DNA of 64,000 nucleotides from Halicephalobus mephisto. Taxonomy: Eukaryota > Nematoda > Chromadorea > Rhabditida > Panagrolaimidae. The position numbers and the translations under genes are program-made. The stretch lies in assembly GCA_009193035.1 (NCBI GenBank), contig SWDT01000005.1, positions 1 to 64,000 of the forward strand, written 5' to 3'. Under the pieces are notes generated by a model that was not told where the DNA came from, made no database searches, and worked only from the letters and a program-made list of their open reading frames with translations. Within the stretch, counting starts at the first letter, position 1. Every line of letters starts with the position of its first letter. This document shows, in pieces, positions 12,501-24,500 of this stretch.

Positions 12501-15500
12501 AATTTAAATAATTATTTAAATTTTCTTTCAATTTTTAAAATTAATTAAATTTAAAAATTATTTGGAATTTTTTAAAAGTTAATAAAAAAATTTAAATAAT
12601 TTTTTTATAAATTTGAAAATTAATTAAATCTAAAAATTTTAAATAATTTTTTTTATAATTTTTTAAATTTATCATATTTATTCAATTTTGAAGTTTTTAA
12701 TAACATTAAATTTTATTTTTTAAAATTAAAAATTTTTTTATTTTTAAAATTAAAAATTTTTTTATTTTTAAAATTAAAATTTTTTTATTTTTTAATATTT
12801 TAATATTTTAGAGGGGAGCGGGTCCGGTAGCTGCTCACCCCAATGGTCTCCTGATGACCTCGGCTCTAGGATCCCGTCCGAGTTCTATGAATCCTGATTC
12901 TGAACCCAAAAAGGTACAAATTTTTGTCGATTTTTTTTTATTTTTTAATTTTTTAGCCAAAATTGGATTCGATGGTTCCAGTTTCTTGTTTTCCTCAGAC
13001 AGCTTCAGCGACAGCAGTGGCGGCTCAACAGGCGACTGCCGCAGGGCTTAGGGCAGCAGCAGCGGCGGTATCTGCTGCAGCTACTGTATTTCCCAACGGA
13101 GCAAGTACATCCCAAAACGATTATCTGGGATCCTTAGGGGTGTCCCAAAGAGGATCCGATTCAACTTCCGTGCCATTTTCAAAAGTAGTTCATCTTCGAA
13201 ACATTCCATCAGACATGACAGAACTAGAATTGGTCCATTTTTGTATGCCATTCGGAAAATTGGTGAATTATCTCATGTTAAAAGGAAAAAATCAAGCTTT
13301 TGTCGAGTACGAGGAGGATTCAGGAGCCCAAACTATCGTCAACGTCGCCCAAGCTTGTCCCATGGCCATCAGAGGAAGAACAATTTTCTGTCAGTACAGT
13401 ACCCACCAAGAACTAAAAACAGAAAGAAAAGGAGCTACCAAAAACGGCAGTATCTTCGGAGACACCATGCTTTCGGTTGGTTAACTTTTAAAATTATTTT
13501 TAAATAACCAAAGTTTCCCAAAAACCCTCGGGGTGTTTTACATTTTTCGACTTTGGAGTACCCTTGAGCAGGTATATTTTTGTGGATTTCTTGAAAGTGC
13601 AGAGGAAGAATTCAAGTGGCTTAAGTGACTTCTAAGGACACTGTTGTGGTTTTTCTCCAAAGAACTAGATACAATATACGCAAAAAATGAACACATATTA
13701 CATATTGTATTACTACATTAAAACGGTTCTGTCTAAGATACATCACACGCAATATATATATAGAATAAGCACATCAATACATATTATATACGTCTGTGTA
13801 TTAAAACAGTCGTGATATATTAGATATATTTAATGTATCGATATATTAAGTCGATGTGGTGCATGGTACATAATGTACTGGTCCATTAAAACAGTTCTGA
13901 TGTGTCAGATACATCACACGCAATATATATAGAGTAAGCACATCAGTACATCAGTACATATTATATACGTCTGTGTATTAAAACAGTCGTGATATAATAG
14001 ATATATTTAATGTATCGATACATTTAGTCGATGTGGTGCATGGTATACACTATGTTAATATATTAAAACGACTCTGATGTATCGCATATATCATATTCAA
14101 TGTATTGATAGATTAAGTTGATATCCATGCATTATATACTGTATCGATACATTGAATACAATCTATCTGATATATCAGAATCGGTTTAATACACTGGTAT
14201 ATCATATTCAATCCACCGATCCCAACTTAATATATCGGTATATTGAATACAATCTATCTGATACATCAGAATCGGTTTAATGCACTGGTATATCATATAC
14301 AATCTACCGATCTCAACTTAATGTAGTGATATATTGAATACAATCTATCTGATATATCAGAATCGGTTTAATACACTGGTATATCATATTCAATCCACCG
14401 ATCCCAACTCAATGCATCTGATAAATCAAAACCATTTTAATATATCGATGCATTGTGTCATGCACCTGTTTTTTGTGTATAGTTAACTTGTTTTTAATTT
14501 CTTTATCATCTTTCCGATCATATTACTCACTTGATTATTTTATTTTTTCTAGAAAATCCCTCTTTGAGATTTTCGGCGACGTAAAACTAAAATTAACGAA
14601 AGTAATTACGATATTTTAAAATTGCGAATACTTTCAAGTGCTTCGGAAATACGAGTAAAGCTTCCTTTCTCTAATTCCAGTCATCAAGGAGCTGATGACA
14701 AATTTTCGGTTGCCTTGACGACGTCTGGTTCTGGCTTCTGGCCATCCTAGACGTGCTCACTTGACAGATTTGTCTTCTTCAAAGGAAAGTGAAATCATTT
14801 TTATTTCTTTAGTAGTAAGTCTAACTTCGAAAATAACAATTTTTGTCTTGATTTCGGTCTTTATTAAAAACGAAAAATTTTAAAAATATCGATATGTAAG
14901 AAATTTAAAAATTGACGGATTGTATTTGATCTTTAAAAAAATTTTCAAAATTTAAATACGTGCTTGGGTGTTACTAAATTTTGAAAAATCAGTAATTAAG
15001 CCCTTAGGCAGAACGCGTGGTGGAACTAAACTTAGAAATTTATTTTTAAAAATTAAAAATTAAAAATTACGAAATTCTAAAAATCGTCGGTCCCGCTGTG
15101 AATAATGTTTAATTTTTTAAATTGCAAATTATTTTTCAAAACCAATATTTTTGATTAAAAAGTAAGTTACATTTTCCGTGTCAGGATCATTAATTCTAAT
15201 TTCCTCTTAAAAATTTAAAAACTTGGTCCTGACACGAAATTTGTTTAATTTTATTTTTATTCATAAATTTAGTTTTAAATAATAAATATATTTTCCATTA
15301 AAAAGTAAGTTATATTTTTCGTATCAGGACCATTAATTCCAATTTCCTCTTAAAAATTTAAAAACTTGGTCTCAACACGAATGTTTTCTGAATAAATTTT
15401 TTGTCGTCAATTTGATTATCCAATGACCAATTTCGTGCCAGGATTATTTTTTCAAATTTTTTCTCGAAAATAAAAAACATTGGTTCCGTCACGAATGATG

Positions 15501-18500
15501 ATTGGTTTTTTCTTTAATAAAGGCTTAATTTGCCCTTTAAAAATCTAACTAATAAGCCTATTATTACAGAACTAACCAAGCATTTTACGTCAGAATTATC
15601 GATTCAAATTTTTCTTAAACATTTTTAAAAATATTTTTTAATTTTTTTGAATTTTTTTCAAAAAAATATATTCGAATTTTTAATTTTTTAATTCTAAAAA
15701 AAAATTCTTTAAAAAGTATTTCTCAATTTTTACTTTTTTTTTAAAATATTTAAAAAATTTTAAAAAATATATTTTAATTTTAAGAAAATTTTCTTTAAAA
15801 AGTATTTGAATTTTTTATAAGTTAATAAAAAAATTTAAATAATTTTTTTAATTTTAAGAAAATTTTCTTCAAAAAGTATATTTGAATTTTTTATTTTTTA
15901 AAGATATTTTAATTTTAAGAAAATTTTCTTCGAAAAAGTGTATTCGAATTTTTTATTTTTCAAAGATATTTTAATTTTGAGAAAATTTTCTTCGAAAAGT
16001 GTATTCGAATTTTAAATTTCTTCTTTTTAATAGTATAGTTTAATTTTAATTCCGAAATTTCCAAGTGAACGGTCCCTATCCATTTGAGTCGACGTTTCAT
16101 TCATTCCTTGCTCCTCGAGGCGACTTATTGAAGTCATTAGCAAATTGACATGAGTCAACTAGATTTGGACTTTGCATGCAAACTGGATGAAATTGGGCCT
16201 TGGATTCCTGTTTTCTTCCTGGAAGGGACTAATGACGATGACCCGGGAGACTCGGTTTTTCCCAATTTGGGACTCATCAAAAACAAAACCTTCTTGTTGT
16301 TTCCTGAGAATTTTTGCATGGGTTTTTCTCACTCGAACGAGATTAATTAAAAATGATGGAGGACATGAGGCTTTGCCAGAGGGCAAAATGCGATGCATCT
16401 TGTTTAGTTTCCATTTCCATCTGTGCCTCAGGCTTGTTTCGGACAAGTTTGATTTTTAAATTTTGATTTTTTTTAAAAAAATATAATTTTCGAATTTAAC
16501 TTTGGTCTTCTTCATTTCGTTATTTGTGGCAAAAGAGGAGCAAATATCGGTTAACCGGCTTAAAAAAATACATTTGCCTCAGGCAAGAGGGGAAGCAACA
16601 GTGACTCTCTCGCTTTGTCCGGCTTCCTGCGTGGTTGACGTGCCGAAGCCGGAGGCAGGCATTGGCCGCTTTTGCGCGAGCGGAGTCGGGTGTTGCTTTC
16701 TAGTTTTATTTTCAAGTTTCTGGAATCCAAAAAGTGATGATATTTGCCACGACCCTGGAACCCCCTACTCGACAGCATCTCAGACCTGACCGCAGGGTAA
16801 GTCCAAAACTGTCTAAATTCGGATTTTTCTTCTTCAAGAGAAATCCCAAGGGATTACGGTATACTGTAAGAGAATCCAAACAATTTTTTTTAAAAAAAGA
16901 TTAATTTTAAAATAATCTTTTTTGTAAAAATTTATCTTCGAATGTGTTTCATAAACGGATCACACGCCTCACTTCGCTTCATCGACCTGTTGCCTCAGGC
17001 ACTTTGATGCCAGATTGGCCCAATTTGCCATTTTTGTCTTCAACAAGCGTTATAATTAAATAAAAAGCGATATATACTTTTGAAATTTTCAAATTCCTGC
17101 GCAAAAACGGACGAAAACGAAAAAATGGTAATTCTGGCAATTTGCGGCGAAATTGACTCGCGCCGTCCTCATTAACGTTCTCATTCTTTTAAGTTCTGAA
17201 AATAAAAAAACAGTAAATCTTGTAATTCACTGTACAATTCAACTTTTTTGTTAATTTTAAAAATAAAAAAACTGTAAATTTGGTAATTTGTGTCTTAATC
17301 AATTTTTTAAAATTTTTCATTAATTTTGAAAAATTTTAAAAATAATAAATTTGATACTTTATGTTTGAAATAATTTTCTCAATTTTAAAAATAAAAAAAA
17401 CAGTAAATCTGATAATTTATATATTAATCAATTTCGAAAAATTTAAAAAAATAATAAATTTGATAGTTTATGTTTGAAATAATTTTCTCTATTTTTGTCA
17501 ATTTTAAAAATAAAAAAAACAGTAAATCTGATAATTTGCAGCTTAATTAATTTTTTCTTATTTTTCATCAATTTCGAAAAATTTTAAAATAATAAATTTG
17601 ATAGTTTATGTTTGAAATAATTTTCTCTATTTTTGTCAATTTTAAAAATAAAAAAAACAGTAAATCTGATAATTCGTACTCTGACTGACTCGCCCTTTTT
17701 TACTTTTTTACCAGTTCTAAAAATAGGAAAAAACAGTAAATCTGATAATTTGTACTTGAATATTTTTAAAATTTTTAATCTTCTTAAAAAAATTTTATTT
17801 TAAAGTTTTTTATATTTTTTTAAATTTGTATTTTTTTAAACAAATTACGTTTATTCTATTTTTGGCATTGATGAACACTTAAAAAATTTAAAATTGAACA
17901 TTAATTTTTTTATTTGTTCCCTGAAATGGAATCTGGATGAAAGTTGTAAAAGAGCACTTGAAAGGCCACAAAACGTGGCTAATATCGGCCGCAGATGAGT
18001 CGACGAAAACGGAGCCAGATGGTGATCCTTCCGTTCTTATTTATTTTTTATCGATTGAGAGCTTTTTCTTGTTTTTGTAACACTTCGATCATCATCAGAG
18101 TTGTCGGTTTTTCGAATTCGAATTTGTTCAATTTCAATTTGAATTCTTCGATTTTCGGACTTAGTAATTTAGGCTGGATTTGGATTTTTCGAATTCGACT
18201 TTGTTAAATTTTCGGACTTAATAGTTTAGGCTGGATTTGGATCTTTAGATTTTCGGACTTAGTAATTTAGGCTGGATTTGGATTTTTAGATTTTCAGACT
18301 TAGTAGTTTGGGCTGGATTTAGATTTTTCGAATCTGAACTTGTTAAATTTTCGAACTTAACATTTTAGGCTGGATTTGAATTCTTCGATTTTCGGATTTA
18401 ATAGTTTAGGCTGGATTTGGATTTTTCGAATTCGAACTTGTTGAATTTTTGGACTTAATAGTTTAGGCTGGATTTAGATTTTTAGATTTTCGAATTCGAA

Positions 18501-21500
18501 TTTATTCAATTTTCGAACTTAACAGTTTTGATAGAGTTTTAACTTTTTTTTAATTTTTGAACTCGGATGTGTTCAAAATTCGATTTGAGAGTCGAAATTT
18601 ACAACTTTGATTATTAGTTTTTTGAAGATAGACAACTTAGTTGAAGTCAGTTTTTCTAAATTTGACGTCATATTTAGTGATTTTTTAGGATCGGGCGGGT
18701 CTTTATCAAAAAAGATAATTTTAAATGACGCAGTTTCGACGTTATTTTTATGAATGGATATCCTTAAAAACATTCTTTATCATCTTAAATTTTTGAAAAC
18801 TATTTTTACAACTTTAGATTTCTGAAAATACCTAATTAAAATCTACCTTTTATTTTCAAGGATATTTCTGAAATAAGATCTTTAAAAATTGAAAATTTTG
18901 ATATATGAAAAAAGTTGATTTTCCTATTTTTTAAATTTCTTTTTGAAATTCTTGCTAGATAATTACAATAAACTTTAAATTTATGGTTATTTTAGAAAAT
19001 AGTGACTGAAATGAATAAAATCGAAAAATTTCTTTGATTTTGATATATGAAAAAAGTTAATTTTTCTATTTTTTAAATTTCTTTTTGAAATTCTTGTTAG
19101 GTATTTATGATAAATTTTGAGTTATTTTAGAAAATAGTGACTGAAATGAATAAGATAAAAAACGAATCGAAAACAAAAGAAAAAACCAAAATTGTTCCTC
19201 ACGTTTCCCCATTGTTCATATGTGAAATTTCGCTGATTTTCCACTTTTTTCAAAATATTATTCAACAAATTCTATATTTTTCTAATTTTAAGTTATAAAT
19301 TATTCAAAAAAATATTTTAATAAAATTGCTTTTTTATCAATAATGTTAGTTTCTATTATTTTTTAAAATCTAATTTTAAATATTTTAATTATAAATTATT
19401 TTCATTTTTTATTGAATTTTCTGATCGTAAATTCTCAATCGATGAATTTCTGAAATTGATCGGACTTTGAGTCAGCCAGTTTTCTCAAGGAAGAGGCCTG
19501 TATTCTTCTCTGGAACTAAATGGACCAATGCCGAGGTCCGGAAAGTCCTCGACATCAAAGTGGAAATAAAATTGAACCTTCGCACAATAATTAGGTAGAT
19601 TGATCGAATACTGTCGGCAAATTGCGAATTTTATTTTAGTTTTAAAAATTTATAAATATTTAAATTTACAAAAATCAACTAATTTCTTAGAATTTTTCAA
19701 ATAAATTATAGATTTTAACTTTGATGTCGATTTTTACAGACCTCAGCATGGAAAAGTTGATCATTTTTTGGAAAATTTAAATATTTTTTCGGATTTTTTG
19801 GAAATTTAAAAATATTTTTTTGAATTTTTCCGAATTTTTAAAGTATTTTTTCGGTTTTTTTTCGAAATTTAAAAATATTTTTTTGAGTTTTTAAAGTATT
19901 TTTTCGGTTTTTTTTCGAAATTTAAAAATATTTTTCTGGATTTTTCCGAATTTTTAAAATATTTTTTCGGATTTTTTGGAAATTTAAAAATATTTTTCTG
20001 GATTTTTTCGAATTTTCCACGAACGATCAGTTTTGTCGTTTTTATTGACTCGTTTTGAAGGAGGAATGCTGGCGCAGAGTTGCTGAACATTCTCGTATAA
20101 TCTGATTAAAGCCCCCTTCTGCCAAACCAGAGCTTCTTTCTTTTGTTCGCCGATTTTATTTTATTCAAAAAGGTGCAAAAATAATTTGAAAACAATGTTT
20201 TTCTTATTTTAGTTAATTTTTAAAGAAAATAATTTTATATTTTTATTGGGTAAAATTTCGGGGGACTTGCAAGTTCTACGAAAAATCAAAAAAAAATATT
20301 TTAAGAAAAATTTAAAAAAAAATATTTTTAAAGAAATTTTAAAAATTATTTTTTTTTTCAAAAATTTTTCGAAAATTTAAATTTATAAAAAAATATTTTG
20401 TAAAAACACTCATTTTTTTATTTTTAAAGATGTTAGAAATTTTTTAAATATTGAAATTTTTTGAAATTTTATTTTTTAAAGATATTAGAAATTTTTAAAT
20501 ACTAATATTTTTGAAATTTTACTTTTTAAAGATGTTAGAAATTTTTTTAAATATTGAAATTTTGAAATAATATATTGTGAAAAATACTGAAACTTTAAAA
20601 TAGTACGGTTTTTAATTAGAAACGGAATTTTGTATTTATACTAATGGCTGTTTTCCTTTCGTCTCGCGGAATTCTCTAGTCGATACGTGTCAATTTCCCT
20701 CTCGTCACTGTAATTCCCTCCTCTCGAGGTCCCCTGACACCTTGTTGACATTTTTTGTCACAGTTACGGTCTATCCTTATTGCAGCTTTAAACGAATCTC
20801 GAAATGACTCAATTTTTTATAATTTAAAAATTTTATAAAATTTCAAAATTTTTTGAATTTAGAAATTTTATAAAATCTGAAATTTTTTATAAAATCTGAA
20901 ATTTTTTTAATTCAGAAATTTTATAAAATTTGAAATTTTTTATAATTTGGAAATTTTTTAATTCAGAAATTTTTTGAATTTAAAAATTTTTTTTAATTCA
21001 GAAATTTTTTGAATTTAAAAATTTTTTTTAATTCAGAAATTTTTTATAATTTGAAATTTTTTGGATCGAAATCTAAATTGACATTAGCTGATCCATTCAT
21101 TCATTCTTTGACAGTCGCTCATTTGACAGCATCGGTTTGTTTGTCTTTGTTTCCTTTACTAAGCTTTGAGAAGCCGGATTTAATCAAAAATTTCACTTTA
21201 ATCGAAATATCATAGTTTTATAAAATTGAAAAGTAGTTTTTGTCTTTAAACCAATTTTTGGAATTGTTGATTTTAGAAGACTTTATGGGGTTCTGGAAAA
21301 CTTCAGAAGTTTTTGGGAGATTCTAGAAGATTCTTGGAAGCGTTTGGAAGATTCTAGAAGATTTGAGAAGATTCTTAGAAGGTTTCAGAAACTTTTGGAA
21401 GATTTCTGAAGATTCTAGAACATTTGGGAAAGTTTTTAGAAGACTTCAGAAGGTTTCAAAAAATTTTTAGAAGGTTTCAGAAGCTTTCGGAAGCCTTTGG

Positions 21501-24500
21501 AAGATTCTAGAAGATTTGAGAAAATTTTTAGAAGACTTTAGAAGACTTCAGAAAATTTTTAGAAAACTTCAGAAGCCTTCAGAAAGTTTTCTAAGATTCC
21601 AAAATTCTCATTAGACGATTCTAAAACCTTCTACGACTTTTTTAAGACTTCTGAAAATTTCTATAAAGATTCTAGAATCCTCCAGAATCTTTTGTAAAAT
21701 CTCCAAAAATTTCAAAACTTACTTATTTCTGAAACCAGCAACAATCGTTTGAGTTTCGTTAATTTATAACGTTTTAATTGATTTTTCTTGTTTTCTCAAA
21801 AGAACGAAATTCAAGGTTTTTTAAATAGTTTACTTTTTTCAAAAATATATGAACATTCGAATCTGAAAATTGGCCTTGAAAAATTTGCTCAGCTGAAAAC
21901 GGAACATTTTTGATTTTTTCGCATTTCCGTGGATCTTACTTAATCCGACTTTTCTGTTCTCTATTTCGTCGAAAAAAGCTCAAAAACGAGGAATTACAGA
22001 GAAAATCGAACCAGAAAAGCGGATTATTATTATATTTTTCGAGTTTTTCGCGAAAAAAAAAATTTTTCATAGATATTTTTAAATTTTTTTTCTGAATTAT
22101 AGTTTATCAAAACGGCTGCCACGACGATTCTTCCTCAAATTGGCTCTAAGAGGGCTGGGGGTTCGAATCCCCCGGGGGCCTCTAGTGATACTGTACAATC
22201 CACTGTTTTTCCTGGATTTGATCCGAAGAGACAAAGATTGGCCACAGCTACTCAGCTCCAGGCCTTTCAACAAGCAACTTTACTGGCACAGCAACAGAAC
22301 ATGTTGATGGGCCATATGGGTCAGATGGGCTTGTCCTCCACGACCAACAATGCCCTTCAACAAGCTTATCTTGCGGCTAAAATTCAGAATTCCATAAAAA
22401 TGGAACCTGCAGGGACTCCCTCAAACACCACTGACCCTAATATGGTTAGATACAAAATTCTGAATTCCACATTGTCGAAATTGACTCTAAATTGAAAGCC
22501 AAAGTTCGACATCAAAATTCAAAGTCAAATTTTGAAGTCAAATTCCGAAGTCGAAGTTCGAAGTCAAACTTTGAAGTTGAAATTCATAGTCAAACTTCAA
22601 AGTCGAAATTTGATTTCGAATTTCAACTTTAAACTTCAAAGTTAAATTTCGAAATCAAAATTCAAAGTCGAAGTTTGATTTCAAACTTCAAAGTCGAAGT
22701 TCATAGTCAAATTTTGAAGTCGAAATTCAAAATCAAACTTCAAAGTCGAATTTCGAATTTAAAATTTAAAGTTGAATTTCGAAATTAAACTTCAAAGTTA
22801 AATTTCGAATTTAAAGTTTAAAGTCGAATTTCGAAATTAAACTTCAAAGTTAAATTTCGAATTTAAAGTTTAAATTTCAAGTTCATTGTCAAAATTTGAA
22901 CTTTTCCGTGCTAAGACAGGATTTACAATTTTTTACTTTAAAAATTTACTGTGTTTAAATTGATATAATATTTGGGTTTTTTGAATTAAAGCAGTCTTGG
23001 GTCTCAGCGCGAAAAGTCCGAATTTTCGACCTTGAACTTTGAAAATACAAAAATCTGAATTTTTGGGGAATTTTACTGTATTTAATAATTTTATTTTTTC
23101 AGTCAAATTTATTGATTCTTGGTCAGAATGCTAACCAAAACAATAATCAGAATTCTGGAGCTTCTCCGAGGGAACGTGACAGTGCTTCTGCGACCAGTGC
23201 GAGTCAATTGGACATTTCTACCCAGCAGCAGCCAAATGCGGTCCTTAGGGTCATCATCGACAACATGATATATCCTGTTACTTTGGATGTTCTTCATGCT
23301 ATTTTTTCTCGTTATGGAAAAGTTTTAAGAATCATAACTTTCAACAAAAATAACACTTTTCAAGCCTTGGTACAGCTGTCCGAGGCCAACGCCGCTCAGC
23401 AGGCCAGGACCGGACTTGACGGACAGAACGTTTACAATGGTTGTTGTACTTTGAAGATTGATTACAGTAAATTATCTACTTTGAATGTGAAATACAACAA
23501 CGACAAATCAAGAGACTACACGAATCCTACTTTGCCCTCGGGGGAGATGACTTTGGAACAGCAATTGTCCCTCATCAACGCCGCTACTGGAGCTCAGAAT
23601 CCCGCTAATCCTCTGGCAACATTCGTTCCGGGAGGATTTTCGTTTCTTCAAGGATCTAATCAGTTGGCTTTTGCTCAACAAGCGATCATGCCTGAGGCAC
23701 TGGGGGTGAACACGTCTCTTGGCCCGTTCCTGACAGGACTTCAGAACAATCTCGCCGGAGTTGGATCAGTTTCCGGAGCCCCTCAAGTGACTGGAGTACC
23801 TTTCAGCGCAATAAATCTCCTCGGGATAACCCCCGTCGTCCTCGTCAGTAATCTCAACGAACAAGTGAGTCAAATTCGAAAAATTAAAATAAAAAATCTC
23901 AAATGCAAAACTTTTCCGTTTTTTCGCTGTTCTAAGTTTAGAAATTACTAAATTTTCAAAACTATCGCCGATGTTTATTCCTCATTCTGCTACACTTAAA
24001 ATTAAAAATTAAATTTTAAAAAATTTTCGAAAATTCAAAATTTTAAAATTTTCAAAGTAGTTTATGAAAAAATTTAGAAATTTGAATATTTTTAGAAATT
24101 TCAAGAATCTTCCAAAATGCATTAGAAAATTCGAGGATCTTGTGCAAGATTATAGAATCTTCTTAGATCCAGTAGAAGCTTCTAGGATATCCCGAGATTC
24201 AGTGGATTTTTTGGAAATTTTTGTTTTTAAAAATTTCAAAAATCTTCCAGAATGCATTAGAATATTTTAGATCCTTCTGGAATTTTCTGAAATTTAGTAG
24301 AAGCTTCTGGAATTTTCTGAAGTTTAATAGAAGCTTCTGAAATTTTCCGAAATTTAGTATAAGCTTCTGAAATTTACTGAAGTTTAGTAAAAGCTTCTGG
24401 AATCCAATAAGGTTCTAGAATCTTCCGAGATTCAATAAAAAATTCTGGAATTTTCTAGAAATTTCAAGAATCTTCCATAATGCATCAGAATATTCCAGGT

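Larger units (their letters stand above)
14481..22102. other. Large ptb-1 intron 3: AT repeats with single-copy islands
   Basis: The rest of the 8.6-kb intron. Low-complexity A/T DNA is interrupted by balanced, apparently unique islands at 14640-14800, 16060-16440, 16540-16820, 16940-17060, 19440-19620, 20020-20150, 20640-20790 and 21070-21190. None gives a protein I recognise. Open frames at 16150-16460 and 16502-16789 lack splice or homology support. One frame at 19460-19590 stays open for about 40 codons. These islands are candidates for enhancers or unrecognised alternative exons. Confidence 0.55.

Noticed and set aside
16150..16789. Several 66-95-codon frames in the ptb-1 intron
   Set aside because: Overlapping frames on both strands, no recognised domain, no phase-compatible splice partners; kept only as a single-copy island.
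24064..24270. 68-codon frame in a ptb-1 intron
   Set aside because: Part of the TTCTAGAATCTTCC repeat array.
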